Assembly: GCA_964399625.1 (NCBI GenBank)
Contig: CAYNSB010000016.1
Span: 1 to 62,063 of the forward strand
Reading direction: 5' to 3'
Length of the DNA: 62,063 nucleotides
DNA from: CAYNSB01 sp964399625
Lineage (GTDB): Bacteria > Planctomycetota > Phycisphaerae > Phycisphaerales > UBA1924
How positions within the stretch are numbered: position 1 is the first letter of the stretch; every line of letters starts with the position of its first letter. This document shows positions 8,044-15,160 of this stretch, piece after piece. The notes beneath the pieces were generated by a model. That model saw nothing but the letters and a program-made list of their open reading frames with translations. It had not been told where the DNA came from and did no database searches. The position numbers and the translations under genes are program-made.

Positions 8044-8466
8044 ATGGCCGGGTACTCGGGCACGCCGCTCGCGAAGAAGCTGGGCATCAAGGAAGGGCAG
8101 CGGGTGCTTCTGGTGCGCGCTCCGGCGGGATTCGAGGATGAGCTGGAGGGGCTGCCGGAGACGGCGCGGGTCTCGCGGCGCGCGACGCCGGGTTGCCACG
8201 TGATCGTGTGCTTTGTGGACTCGGTGCGCGAGCTGGGCGATGCGTTCGCGGTGCTGCCGCAGCGCCTGGATGTGGCGGGCGGGCTGTGGATCGCGTGGCG
8301 CAAGGGCGGAAAGGGCGTGGTGGGCGAGGGCATGGTGCGCGAGGTGGGGCTGGCGAGCGGGCTGGTGGACAACAAGATGTGCGCTGTGAACCAGGAGTGG
8401 TCCGGGCTGCGATTCGTGGTCCGTGTCAAGGATCGCCCGCGCGCGATCAAGGCGGGTGGCTCGTGA
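8044..8466 (+). CDS. DUF3052 family protein
   Basis: A 140-aa protein. The N-terminus MAGYSGTPLAKKLGIKEGQ is the family hallmark: a short basic segment, then RVLLVRAPAGFEDELEGLPE. A central VIVCFVDSVRELGDAF and a C-terminal GGLWIAWRKGGKG ... VDNKMCAVNQEWSGLRFVVR are also typical of DUF3052 proteins, which are small and cytosolic with no fixed biochemical role. Its stop overlaps the sirtuin GTG start by 4 nt (GTGA), which implies translational coupling. Co-occurrence with a deacylase is notable, but no functional link is established. Confidence 0.85.
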   Translation: MAGYSGTPLAKKLGIKEGQRVLLVRAPAGFEDELEGLPETARVSRRATPGCHVIVCFVDSVRELGDAFAVLPQRLDVAGGLWIAWRKGGKGVVGEGMVREVGLASGLVDNKMCAVNQEWSGLRFVVRVKDRPRAIKAGGS

Positions 8467-9251
8467 ACGAGGAGGCGATGCAGCGGGTCGCGGCGGCGCT
8501 GCGCGGCACAGAGGGTGTGGCGGTGCTGACGGGCGCGGGGATCTCCGCCGAGAGCGGGCTGCGCACGTTTCGCGGCGCTTCCGGAGTGAGCGCCGAGGAC
8601 CTGCCCGCGGACATGCGCTCGCTGTGGAAGGAGTTTGATCCGCAGACCCTGGCGACACCCGAGGCGTTCGAGGCCGACCCCGAGCGCGTCACGCGCTGGT
8701 ACGACTGGCGTCGACTGGGGTGCCTGGCCGCGGAGCCCAACGCGGGGCACGTGGCGCTCGCGGCGATCGAGCGCAAGGTCGGGGTGGAGCGATTCACGCT
8801 GCTGACGCAGAACGTGGACCGGCTGCACCAGCGCGCGGGGAGCGCGGACGTGGTGGAGCTCCACGGGTCGATCATCGAGTGGCGGTGCACGAGCACGGGC
8901 GAGCGCACCACGCCCGGACCCGAGCCGATGCGCGAGTTTCCGCCGCGTTCGCCGTTCGCGAGAGGGGCGCTGCTGCGCCCGGACGTAGTATGGTTCGTAG
9001 AGATGCTCCCGGCGCGTGCGCTGGCGCGGGCGCAGCGGGCGGCCGAATCGTGCGACGTCTTCTTCTCGATCGGGACCAGCGCGCACGTGTACCCGGCGGC
9101 GGGCTTCATCCAGATCGCGCACTCGGCGGGCGCGATGACCATCGAGGTGAACGCGGAGCCCACGCCGATCTCCGATCTCGTGGACTATTCCTTGCGCGGC
9201 AGGGCGGGCGACATCCTGCCGGAGATCGTGCGGCGGGCGTGGGGCGCGTGA
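8463..9251 (+). CDS. SIR2-family NAD-dependent deacylase lacking the zinc tetrad
   Basis: Starts at GTG 8463 overlapping the DUF3052 stop; 262 aa. Sirtuin motifs: VLTGAGISAESGLRTFRG (NAD site), TQNVDRLHQRAG, ELHGS (catalytic His), LRPDVVWFVE and FFSIGTSAHVYPAAG. The usual zinc cysteines are missing: where CxxC-x(n)-CxxC is expected it has CTSTGERT and then SPFARGALLRPD, so one Cys remains of four. RWYDWRR keeps the Tyr-x-x-Arg pair that in SIRT5/CobB binds succinyl or malonyl lysine. In RPDVVWFGE the Gly is replaced by Val. It is therefore predicted to remove acidic acyl groups from protein lysines using NAD, with a zinc module that is degenerate or structurally replaced. Succinyl-CoA chemistry (mutase) and an acetyltransferase are encoded close by. 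Confidence 0.87.
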   Translation: MNEEAMQRVAAALRGTEGVAVLTGAGISAESGLRTFRGASGVSAEDLPADMRSLWKEFDPQTLATPEAFEADPERVTRWYDWRRLGCLAAEPNAGHVALAAIERKVGVERFTLLTQNVDRLHQRAGSADVVELHGSIIEWRCTSTGERTTPGPEPMREFPPRSPFARGALLRPDVVWFVEMLPARALARAQRAAESCDVFFSIGTSAHVYPAAGFIQIAHSAGAMTIEVNAEPTPISDLVDYSLRGRAGDILPEIVRRAWGA

Positions 9252-9280
9252 GTGCGTCTCCGCGGCGTGGGGAGCGTTCA

Positions 9281-9286
9281 TACGCT
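9281..9286 (+). promoter_or_regulatory. leaderless-type -10 box before GNAT gene
   Basis: TACGCT is followed by 7 nt and then ATG 9294, with no Shine-Dalgarno in between. This geometry places the transcription start at or next to the start codon. It is the same arrangement as at ribD, the M28 peptidase, imuA and others in this window. Inferred from sequence only. Confidence 0.4.
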
Positions 9287-9293
9287 CCGTGCC

Positions 9294-9800
9294 ATGGCGA
9301 GCGAGCTGCTCATCCGTGAGGCGCGGGAGGGCGACCTTCCCGGCATCTTCGCGATCTACGACCGCGAGGTGCTCCACGGCACCGCGACGTTCCAGACGGA
9401 GGTCTCGACGCCATCGCAGCGATCGGACTGGTGGTCGGCCCATCGTAACCCTCGGTATCCCGCGCTCGTGGCGGAGATCGGCGGGTCGATCGTGGGCTGG
9501 GCGACGCTGTCGCAGTGGTCGCCGCGGCGCGCGTACGACCGCACGGCGGAGGACTCGGTGTACGTCGCGCCCGAGCACCATCGGCGGGGTGTGGCGCGGG
9601 CGCTGCTGCGCGAGCTGCTGGCCCGGGCACGCCACAACGGCGTCGCGGTCGTGCTGGCACGCACGTGCGAGGAGAGCGTCGCGAGCATCGCGCTGCACGA
9701 ATCGCTGGGCTTCGTGACGATCGGAACCATGCGCCGGGTCGGCGAGAAGTTCGGGCGGCTGCTGGACGTGCGCGTGCTGCAGCTCGAGCTCGATCGCTGA
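9294..9800 (+). CDS. GNAT-family N-acetyltransferase (phosphinothricin acetyltransferase-like)
   Basis: Start set at ATG 9294 (MASELLIREAREGDLPGIF), which matches the family N-terminus; the upstream GTG 9252 adds 14 unlikely residues. The protein is 168 aa, a normal GNAT length. It has the Pat/Bar-type motif IYDREVLHGTATFQTE and the acetyl-CoA loop DSVYVAPEHHRRGVARALL, then ESLGFVTIGTMRRVGEKFGRLLDV near the C-terminus. Relatives acetylate small amines such as phosphinothricin or methionine sulfoximine; the natural substrate is unknown. It lies 42 nt downstream of the sirtuin and may be read both from that operon and from its own leaderless promoter. Confidence 0.85.
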   Translation: MASELLIREAREGDLPGIFAIYDREVLHGTATFQTEVSTPSQRSDWWSAHRNPRYPALVAEIGGSIVGWATLSQWSPRRAYDRTAEDSVYVAPEHHRRGVARALLRELLARARHNGVAVVLARTCEESVASIALHESLGFVTIGTMRRVGEKFGRLLDVRVLQLELDR

Positions 9801-9804
9801 ACCC

Positions 9805-11202
9805 TCACTCGCGTGCGGCGTCGCAGAAGGAAACTGGGGAGCGGTACCCTTCGCGATCGACGGCACGCACCCCGAAGAACACGTTGTCCTTGTTCAGGTC
9901 GAGCGTGGCCTCCGTGGCGCCCGAGATGGATTGGGAATGGGTCCAGGTGGGCTCGGTGGTCTCACGCCAGACGATCTCGTAGCCCGCGACATCGGGCTCC
10001 GGGCTCGCGTTCCAGCGGATCGTGGTCGTGGTCTGGAGTTTCTCGGTGACGATGCGGGCCCTGGTCGGCGCGGAGGGCGCGTTCGCCAGATGCGCGAGAG
10101 CGACGAGGTTCACACGCGCCACGTCCGCGACGTACTCCGCGTCGACGAACGCGGGCAGGTCGCCGAACTCGATCTCCGCGCCGTCGGGGCCACGCTCGCG
10201 GCGGGGCGTCTGGTGCTGGTGGTTGTAGTTCTCGTGGACCTCGCAGAAGCGAATGGCCGCAAACTCGTTCTCGTTGAAGGGCAGGTGGTCGCCGCCCCGC
10301 AGGAATCGATCGGGGCGGAACACGAGCATGGGCTGGACGCGGGTGCGCTCGAGTGCCGCGACGTCGGCGACGAACCGCGCGAGCTGGCGCGACGGGCCAT
10401 CGCTCTCGCCCGAGAGCGTGCGGAGCTGCGCGAGCCGCTCGGCGCTCGCATTCCGCGGGAGGCCCTCGGAGAGCACACGCACGCGGTTTCGCTCAGCCCG
10501 GGCGGGGTCGCCCATGGGGCCCAGCGGATCACCGATGATGTCATTGTTGAGCACGCCGCGGATCTTGTGCTTCTCACGCACGGCCGCGTCCGCGTGCGCT
10601 TTGGCCCCCAGCAGGCCCTGCTCCTCGCCCGATGTGAGCAGCACGACGACGGTCGCCTCGAGCGATTCGTGCGCGAGAACCCTCGCGATCTCCATCGCGG
10701 CGGCGGTGCCCGAGGCGTTGTCGTTGGCGCCCGGGGCGTCGGTGTTCGGGTCCATCACGCTGCTGGGCATCGAGTCGTAGTGGGCGACGACGTAGCAGCG
10801 CTCCGCGCCGCTGGTGGGCGAGGTGCCCGCCAGCGTCGCGACGACGTTCACGAACGTGCCTCCGTTGGGCACGCGTGCGCTGGGAGGCAGCGCATGCTCC
10901 TCGAACGAAACGCTGAGGCGCCCGGGGCGGCCGCTCGCGTCGGGCGCGTTGTACGACTCCAGCTCGCGCTTGATCCAGCGTCGTGCGGCGCCGATGCCCC
11001 GCGTGTCCGAGTTGGTTTCGGAGAGCGAGTGCCGCGTGCCGAATGCCGCGAGGCGATCCACGTTGGCGCGAACGCGGGCCGCGTCGATGCGCGATGCCAG
11101 CTCGCCGGGGAGGGCGGGACGTGCGCCGTCCTGGGCGCTCGCCGTCGTGCAAATGAGAAGCGCAACCAGGATCCAGCAGCGAGCGAGCAGGTGATTCGGC
11201 AT
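9805..11202 (-). CDS. secreted M28-family metallopeptidase with C-terminal fibronectin-III-like domain
   Basis: Start chosen at ATG 11202 rather than GTG 11208, because TAGGCT lies exactly 6 nt upstream (leaderless geometry). It is 465 aa with a signal peptide (LLARCWILVALLICTTASAQ). The zinc-peptidase core has VVAHYDSM (ligand His), GANDNASGTAAAMEIAR (bridging Asp), LTSGEEQGLLGAKAHA (catalytic and ligand Glu), LNNDIIGD (Asp) and a late HENYNHQHQ (His). Residues ~370-460 (RIRWNASPEPDVAGYEIVWR and following) look like an FN3 domain. M28 enzymes are aminopeptidases or carboxypeptidases; this one should act outside the cytoplasm on peptides. It is convergent with the GNAT gene, and its -10 box overlaps the ribD stop codon. 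Confidence 0.88.
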   Translation of the reverse strand: MPNHLLARCWILVALLICTTASAQDGARPALPGELASRIDAARVRANVDRLAAFGTRHSLSETNSDTRGIGAARRWIKRELESYNAPDASGRPGRLSVSFEEHALPPSARVPNGGTFVNVVATLAGTSPTSGAERCYVVAHYDSMPSSVMDPNTDAPGANDNASGTAAAMEIARVLAHESLEATVVVLLTSGEEQGLLGAKAHADAAVREKHKIRGVLNNDIIGDPLGPMGDPARAERNRVRVLSEGLPRNASAERLAQLRTLSGESDGPSRQLARFVADVAALERTRVQPMLVFRPDRFLRGGDHLPFNENEFAAIRFCEVHENYNHQHQTPRRERGPDGAEIEFGDLPAFVDAEYVADVARVNLVALAHLANAPSAPTRARIVTEKLQTTTTIRWNASPEPDVAGYEIVWRETTEPTWTHSQSISGATEATLDLNKDNVFFGVRAVDREGYRSPVSFCDAARE

Positions 11203-11208
11203 GGGCAC

Positions 11209-11214
11209 AGCCTA
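11209..11214 (-). promoter_or_regulatory. leaderless-type -10 box of M28 peptidase
   Basis: On the minus strand TAGGCT-GTGCCC-ATG: a TAnnnT hexamer six bases before the start codon, with no ribosome-binding site. It overlaps the TAG stop of ribD, so the peptidase can be transcribed independently of ribD. Confidence 0.4.
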
Positions 11215-12357
11215 ACGGGCGGCGCCCCCCTGCGTCGAGCGGCTGTACAGAAGTTCCAGGTCATCATCGATGCGCTTCGTGCGAACGTGGGCCCACTGCT
11301 CACCCTTGGCGAGTCGGCGTTCCACGCTCGAGATGGCAGGCCCCGTGTTGGGCGGGAGCGCGCCCGCTCCGACATGGACGAGCACGCGATCCACGAGGCG
11401 GGCCTCGATGAACGAGTCCAGCATCGTCGGGCCGGCTTCGAGGAGGATCGTGCTCACGCCGCGCGAGGCCAGCGCCCGCATGACCGCGTGCAGATCAAGC
11501 CCGCTCGTCGAGGCCGGGGCCGCGATGAGGTCCACACCCGCGCTGCGCATCGCCTCCAGGCGTCCGGGATCACCGGAGTGGGCCAGGGCCGCGGGGTTGT
11601 AGGCGATCAGGGTCGGCGTGGATCGCGCGGAGCGGACGAGCGCGCTGGTGTGGGGCGTGCGGAGCGAGGAATCGAGCACGACGCGGCTCGCGACGCGATG
11701 CACGCGCACGCCTCTGGCCGTGAGCATCGGATCGTCGGCGAGCACGGTGCCCACGCCCGTGACGACCGCGTCGATGCGCGCCCGCAGACGGTGGACGCGC
11801 CGGCGCGCACGCTCGCACGAGATCCACCGAGGATCGCCAGGTCCCGCGGCGATGCGACCCTCGGGCGTCTGGGCCCACTTGGCGATCACGAACGGCAGGC
11901 CCAGGGTGGTGCGGCGGATGAACGCCTGGGCGAGCGCTGTGGCGAGGTCGCTCTCGCCGCTGATCCGAACATTGAGTCCGCGCGCGCGGAGCAGGTCCGC
12001 CCCGCCCGAGGCCGCGGGATTGGGATCGCGCGACGCGATGACGACACTCGCGATGCCCGCGCTCAGGATCGCGTCGGTGCAGGGTGGCGTCTTTCCGTGG
12101 TGAGTGCATGGCTCGAGCGTGCAATAGAGCGTGGAGCCGCGCGGGTCGAGTCCCCGGCGCGCCGCGTCCGCGAGCGCGTCGCGCTCGGCGTGGGGGCCGC
12201 CGAAGCGCCGGTGGTGCCCGATGCCGATCACGGTTCCATCGCGCACGAGCACGGCGCCGACCATCGGGTTTGGTTCGACATCGCCCAGGGCCCGCAGCGC
12301 GTGCCGAGCCGCCACGTCCAGGAAGATGCGATCGGATTCGGCGAGTGAATCGCCCAT
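11212..12357 (-). CDS. ribD: bifunctional riboflavin biosynthesis deaminase/reductase RibD
   Basis: Start at ATG 12357 (MGDSLAESDRIFLDVAARHALRA); the ORF extension upstream belongs to another frame's gene. The protein is 381 aa, the usual size. The N-terminal deaminase domain has the zinc motifs HAERDAL (HAE) and TLEPCTHHGKTPPC (PCxxxGxTPPC). The C-terminal reductase domain has PFVIAKWAQTPEGRIA, then WISCERARRRVHRLRARIDAVVTGVGTVLADDPMLT and TILLEAGPTMLDSFIEARLVDR. It deaminates the pyrimidine intermediate and reduces the ribosyl side chain with NADPH, giving the ribitylamino-uracil precursor of riboflavin. No other rib gene is next to it. TATCCT 6 nt before the ATG suggests a leaderless mRNA. 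Confidence 0.95.
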   Translation of the reverse strand: MGDSLAESDRIFLDVAARHALRALGDVEPNPMVGAVLVRDGTVIGIGHHRRFGGPHAERDALADAARRGLDPRGSTLYCTLEPCTHHGKTPPCTDAILSAGIASVVIASRDPNPAASGGADLLRARGLNVRISGESDLATALAQAFIRRTTLGLPFVIAKWAQTPEGRIAAGPGDPRWISCERARRRVHRLRARIDAVVTGVGTVLADDPMLTARGVRVHRVASRVVLDSSLRTPHTSALVRSARSTPTLIAYNPAALAHSGDPGRLEAMRSAGVDLIAAPASTSGLDLHAVMRALASRGVSTILLEAGPTMLDSFIEARLVDRVLVHVGAGALPPNTGPAISSVERRLAKGEQWAHVRTKRIDDDLELLYSRSTQGGAAR

Positions 12358-12363
12358 CAGGCG

Positions 12364-12369
12364 AGGATA
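12364..12369 (-). promoter_or_regulatory. leaderless-type -10 box of ribD
   Basis: Minus strand TATCCT-CAGGCG... wait-free spacing of six bases to ATG 12357; the bases 12358-12363 show no Shine-Dalgarno. A FMN riboswitch (RFN element) was not recognised upstream, as the preceding bases are coding for the neighbouring RNase HII-like gene's 3' end or its short spacer. Confidence 0.4.
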
Positions 12370-12391
12370 GGAGGGCGCTCGACGCCGGCGG

Positions 12392-13462
12392 TCACGCGCG
12401 CCGAACCAGGTCCCGCCGCTCGAGCGGATGCAGCACGTCGCGCATGTCGTGGAGCCAGCGACGCGCGTCCAGGGCGTACCCGGCGGTGGGCTTGAGCTCG
12501 CGCACGCGGGCGCACCAGTAGCGGTTGAAACGGGCCATGAGCAGCTCTCGCACGAGCTTGGCGCCCATGGACGCGAGCGCGACGGGCAGGTGGGCCGACT
12601 CGGCCTCGGGCATGAACTGAACGATGGCGCGATGCTGATCGGGGTGCTCCTCCGCGGGAGCGGTCGGCGGCGATCCATCGCGTCCCGTCGGCTCCGGCGG
12701 GCGCAGTGCGTAGCGTGACCTCGATTCGCCCTCGCTCAGGCACACGACCGTGTGCCCGGGCAGTTCGCGGGCGAGGAAGCTCTCGTACCGCGTGCGGCCG
12801 CCCAGCTGGTCCCCCACCAGGCGCAGCGCGAGGGCGCGGGGCGGCTCTTCATCCGAACCGATCCCGGCTTGCGCCCAGATTTCGACGATGCGTCGCAGGT
12901 GCGCGCCCCAGGCGGTTGCGGTTACTTCCGCCTTGGTCCCGGTGCGCTCCACGATCTCGTTGAACGCACGCTCGTCGATCGCGTGCACCCACAGCCCGAG
13001 GAACTCGATGCCCGCCGACTCGAGCGCGGAGGCGAGCCGGCTGGACGAGATTGCCAGGCGCCCCGAGTCGATGCCCACGGGCAGCGGCGTGGGCGCGCCC
13101 GCGTACCACTCGTGCGAGGGAATGTCGCAGGACAGCGCGGCGAGCAGGTCGGCATCGTGCGCGGGGACGGTGGGCGCGGCGAGCGAGCGGAGGAACGCGA
13201 GCACGCCGTGCTCGAGGTGGATGAGCGGGTGGCGGGTCGTGCTGTCGTTGCTCAGCTTGAGCTTCTTGGAGTCGGCGATCGGGACGCGGTGTCGCGGGTC
13301 GCGCGGCGAGGCGCAGACGGCCGAGGAGAGCCGCGCCCACAGGTCCGGCGACGCGTCGCCTGGCGACCAGTCGCTCACGCGGAACGCGGACATGGCGACG
13401 CAGAGCGGGCCGAGCGTCGGCCCGTACCCGGCTTCGTCGATGCCCGCGAGAATCAGCGACAT
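12392..13462 (-). CDS. divergent RNase HII-like protein
   Basis: 356 aa from ATG 13462 (MSLILAGIDEAGYGPTLGPL). The N-terminus copies the RNase HII signature GIDEAGRGPxxGP with Asp and Glu kept, but Arg of the GRG substrate-recognition motif is Tyr (GYG). IADSKKLKLS matches the DSKKL motif. A central GDQLGGRTRYESFL may supply the later acidic residue. The C-terminus carries MGAKLVRELLMARFNRYW and LDARRWLHDM. It is much longer than RNase HII (~200-220 aa), with insertions around 90-160 and 230-280. RNase HII nicks RNA in DNA:RNA hybrids. Because of the changed motif, activity may be lost or altered. A normal RNase HI is encoded at 35.8 kb. TACCAT lies 6 nt upstream of the ATG (leaderless geometry). 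Confidence 0.7.
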   Translation of the reverse strand: MSLILAGIDEAGYGPTLGPLCVAMSAFRVSDWSPGDASPDLWARLSSAVCASPRDPRHRVPIADSKKLKLSNDSTTRHPLIHLEHGVLAFLRSLAAPTVPAHDADLLAALSCDIPSHEWYAGAPTPLPVGIDSGRLAISSSRLASALESAGIEFLGLWVHAIDERAFNEIVERTGTKAEVTATAWGAHLRRIVEIWAQAGIGSDEEPPRALALRLVGDQLGGRTRYESFLARELPGHTVVCLSEGESRSRYALRPPEPTGRDGSPPTAPAEEHPDQHRAIVQFMPEAESAHLPVALASMGAKLVRELLMARFNRYWCARVRELKPTAGYALDARRWLHDMRDVLHPLERRDLVRRA

Positions 13463-13468
13463 GGGCCG

Positions 13469-13474
13469 ATGGTA
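13469..13474 (-). promoter_or_regulatory. leaderless-type -10 box of RNase HII-like gene
   Basis: Minus strand TACCAT-CGGCCC-ATG (start 13462). There is no Shine-Dalgarno between box and start. It is the same TAnnnT-N6-ATG layout as ribD and the M28 peptidase nearby. Confidence 0.38.
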
Positions 13475-13557
13475 CGGACGGGGGATGGGCGGGCGAAGGG
13501 GCGAGCCGGGGGCGCCAAAAACACGGCGGGCCGCCCTGTGCGAGCGGCCCGCGTGAA

Positions 13558-13641
13558 TGCGGCTGAGAGGAGTTGAACCTCCACGGTATTGCTACCACTA
13601 GTACCTGAAACTAGCGCGTCTGCCAGTTCCGCCACAGCCGC
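13558..13641 (-). tRNA. tRNA-Leu(CAG)
   Basis: 84 nt on the minus strand. The acceptor stem GCGGCTG pairs with CAGCCGC, and the discriminator is A. The anticodon stem CTAGT/ACTAG encloses TTCAGGT, giving anticodon CAG. A long variable arm follows, as expected for a class II tRNA. The T arm is GAGG-TTCAACT-CCTC. CCA is not encoded. Translated frames across it (MAELADAL...) are spurious. Confidence 0.95.
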
Positions 13642-13719
13642 AGAATTGGGACGTGAGGATAGGCGGCGCGCGTCGGCGCATCCACGGCGAGCGGGGCGGT
13701 CCCGCTCCGCGTGGACGCG

Positions 13720-14892
13720 CTATTCCTCGTCCTCGTCGGCCGGGGCCGCGGGAACGGCCACGGGGCGCTGCACCGCCTTGAGCTTGAGCACTTCCTGGCG
13801 GATCTCCTTCATGAGTTCGGCGTTCTCCTTGAGGAACTTCTTGGACTGCTCGCGCCCCTGCCCGAGGCGAACGTTGCCGTAGGAGTACCACGCGCCGGAC
13901 TTCTCGACGACGTTGGCCTCGCTGGCCATATCGAGCAGGTCGCCCGTGCTGGAGATGCCCTCGTCGAACATGACATCGAACTCGGCTTCGCGGAAGGGCG
14001 GGGCGACCTTGTTCTTGACGACGCGGGCCCGCGTGCGCGAGCCGATGGTCGTCTCGCCGTCCTTGAGCGCGCCGGTGCGGCGGATGTCGATGCGGACGGA
14101 GGAGTAGAACTTGAGGGCGCGGCCGCCGGGCGTGGTCTCGGGCGAGCCGTACATCACGCCGATCTTCTCGCGGATCTGGTTGATGAAGATGACGGTGCAG
14201 TTGGAGCGGGCGATGACGCCTGTGAGCTTGCGCATCGCCTGGCTCATGAGGCGGGCCTGCAGACCGACGACGGCCTCACCCATCTCGCCCTCGATCTCGG
14301 CCTTGGGGATGAGGGCCGCGACCGAGTCCACGACGATGAGATCGACCGCCGACGAGCGCACGAGAAGCTCGCAGATCTCCAGCGCCTGCTCGCCCGAGTC
14401 GGGCTGGGAGACTAGCAGGTCGTCGATGTTCACGCCGATCTTGCGGGCCCAGGAGGGGTCCAGCGCGTGCTCGGCGTCGATGAACGCGGCGACGCCGCCG
14501 GACTTCTGCGCGTTGGAAGCGACGGTGAGGGCGAGGGTGGTCTTGCCGCTGGACTCGGGACCGAAGATCTCGACGATGCGCCCGCGGGGGATGCCCTTGC
14601 CGCCCAGGGCCAGGTCGAGCGACAGGGCGCCGGTCGAGATGCCCGGGATGTTCAGGTACGCGTCCTCGTCCAGCTTCATGATCGAGCCCTTGCCGAAGGT
14701 CTTCTCGATCTGCTGCACGGCGCGCGTCAGCGCCTGGGACTTTTCCTTGTCCTCGATCTGGGGCTTGGGAGCCTGGAGAGTGGAGCCGCCAGCGCCCGTG
14801 CCGGCGGGCAGCCCGTTGCGGCTCGCGGAAGGCTTGGCCTCGACCTCGGCGGTGGCGGAGCGGGAATCGGAACGAGAATCGCTGCGGGCCAT
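13720..14892 (-). CDS. recA: recombinase RecA
   Basis: Start at ATG 14892 (MARSDSRSDS) with AAGGG upstream; 390 aa. RecA core: KTFGKGSIMKLDE, the Walker A GPESSGKTTLAL, YLVSQPDSGEQALEI-type region (LLVSQPDSGEQALEICE), Walker B DLIVVDSVAALIPKAE, and FINQIREKIGVMYGSPETTPGG (L2 loop). A ~50-residue Ser/Arg-rich N-terminal extension precedes the core, and the C-terminus is acidic (ADEDEE). It performs homologous recombination and stimulates LexA self-cleavage. A good sigma-70-type promoter lies upstream (15044-15072), and next to it is the GTTAGGGTA word shared with the imuA operator. That suggests SOS control. Confidence 0.98.
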   Translation of the reverse strand: MARSDSRSDSRSATAEVEAKPSASRNGLPAGTGAGGSTLQAPKPQIEDKEKSQALTRAVQQIEKTFGKGSIMKLDEDAYLNIPGISTGALSLDLALGGKGIPRGRIVEIFGPESSGKTTLALTVASNAQKSGGVAAFIDAEHALDPSWARKIGVNIDDLLVSQPDSGEQALEICELLVRSSAVDLIVVDSVAALIPKAEIEGEMGEAVVGLQARLMSQAMRKLTGVIARSNCTVIFINQIREKIGVMYGSPETTPGGRALKFYSSVRIDIRRTGALKDGETTIGSRTRARVVKNKVAPPFREAEFDVMFDEGISSTGDLLDMASEANVVEKSGAWYSYGNVRLGQGREQSKKFLKENAELMKEIRQEVLKLKAVQRPVAVPAAPADEDEE

Positions 14893-15043
14893 GGGAAGGC
14901 CCTTTCTGCCCTGGTGTGGGCGTTGTCGCGGGGGGCTGGGCAACCGGGAAGGGAGCCAGGCCCGCGAGGACCGGCACTGGGCGGCAGGCCGCGATGGCCT
15001 GTCCGATCGGGGGCGGTGCTGGACGCGAGCCCGACAGGGCAGA

Positions 15044-15072
15044 GATTACCGGTGCTTGTACGGCGTGTCAAG
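15044..15072 (-). promoter_or_regulatory. recA promoter (TTGACA - 17 nt - TAATCT)
   Basis: On the minus strand a perfect -35 box TTGACA (15072-15067) is separated by 17 nt from TAATCT (15049-15044). It lies ~150 nt upstream of the recA start. The spacing and sequences match the sigma-70 consensus better than any other site in the window. Confidence 0.75.
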
Positions 15073-15090
15073 CCGACTGTTGAAAACTTG

Positions 15091-15099
15091 TTAGGGTAT
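15091..15099. promoter_or_regulatory. candidate SOS/LexA half-site upstream of recA
   Basis: The plus-strand 9-mer GTTAGGGTA is identical to the left arm of the palindrome in front of imuA (57636-57644). It lies ~19 nt upstream of the recA -35 box. The right arm of the palindrome is not conserved here (TCAAACACC follows), so it may be a half-site or part of a looser motif. Confidence 0.35.
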
Positions 15100-15160
15100 C
15101 AAACACCGCACGCGTGTGACGCTCCATCCGATCGAGCGGCGGACGAATCGGCGACGAGTT

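Noticed and set aside
7083..9866. 927-aa minus-strand ORF
   Set aside because: Antisense to the PrpD-sirtuin-GNAT genes; no domain.
13453..13635. 60-aa ORF MAELADAL...
   Set aside because: It is the well-known spurious translation of a tRNA-Leu gene.
13120..15160. FMN riboswitch or SOS box of known type (TGTTC-N4-GAACA, GTTC-N7-GTTC) near ribD and recA
   Set aside because: Looked for by eye and not found. The recA region instead has the GTTAGGGTA word reported above.
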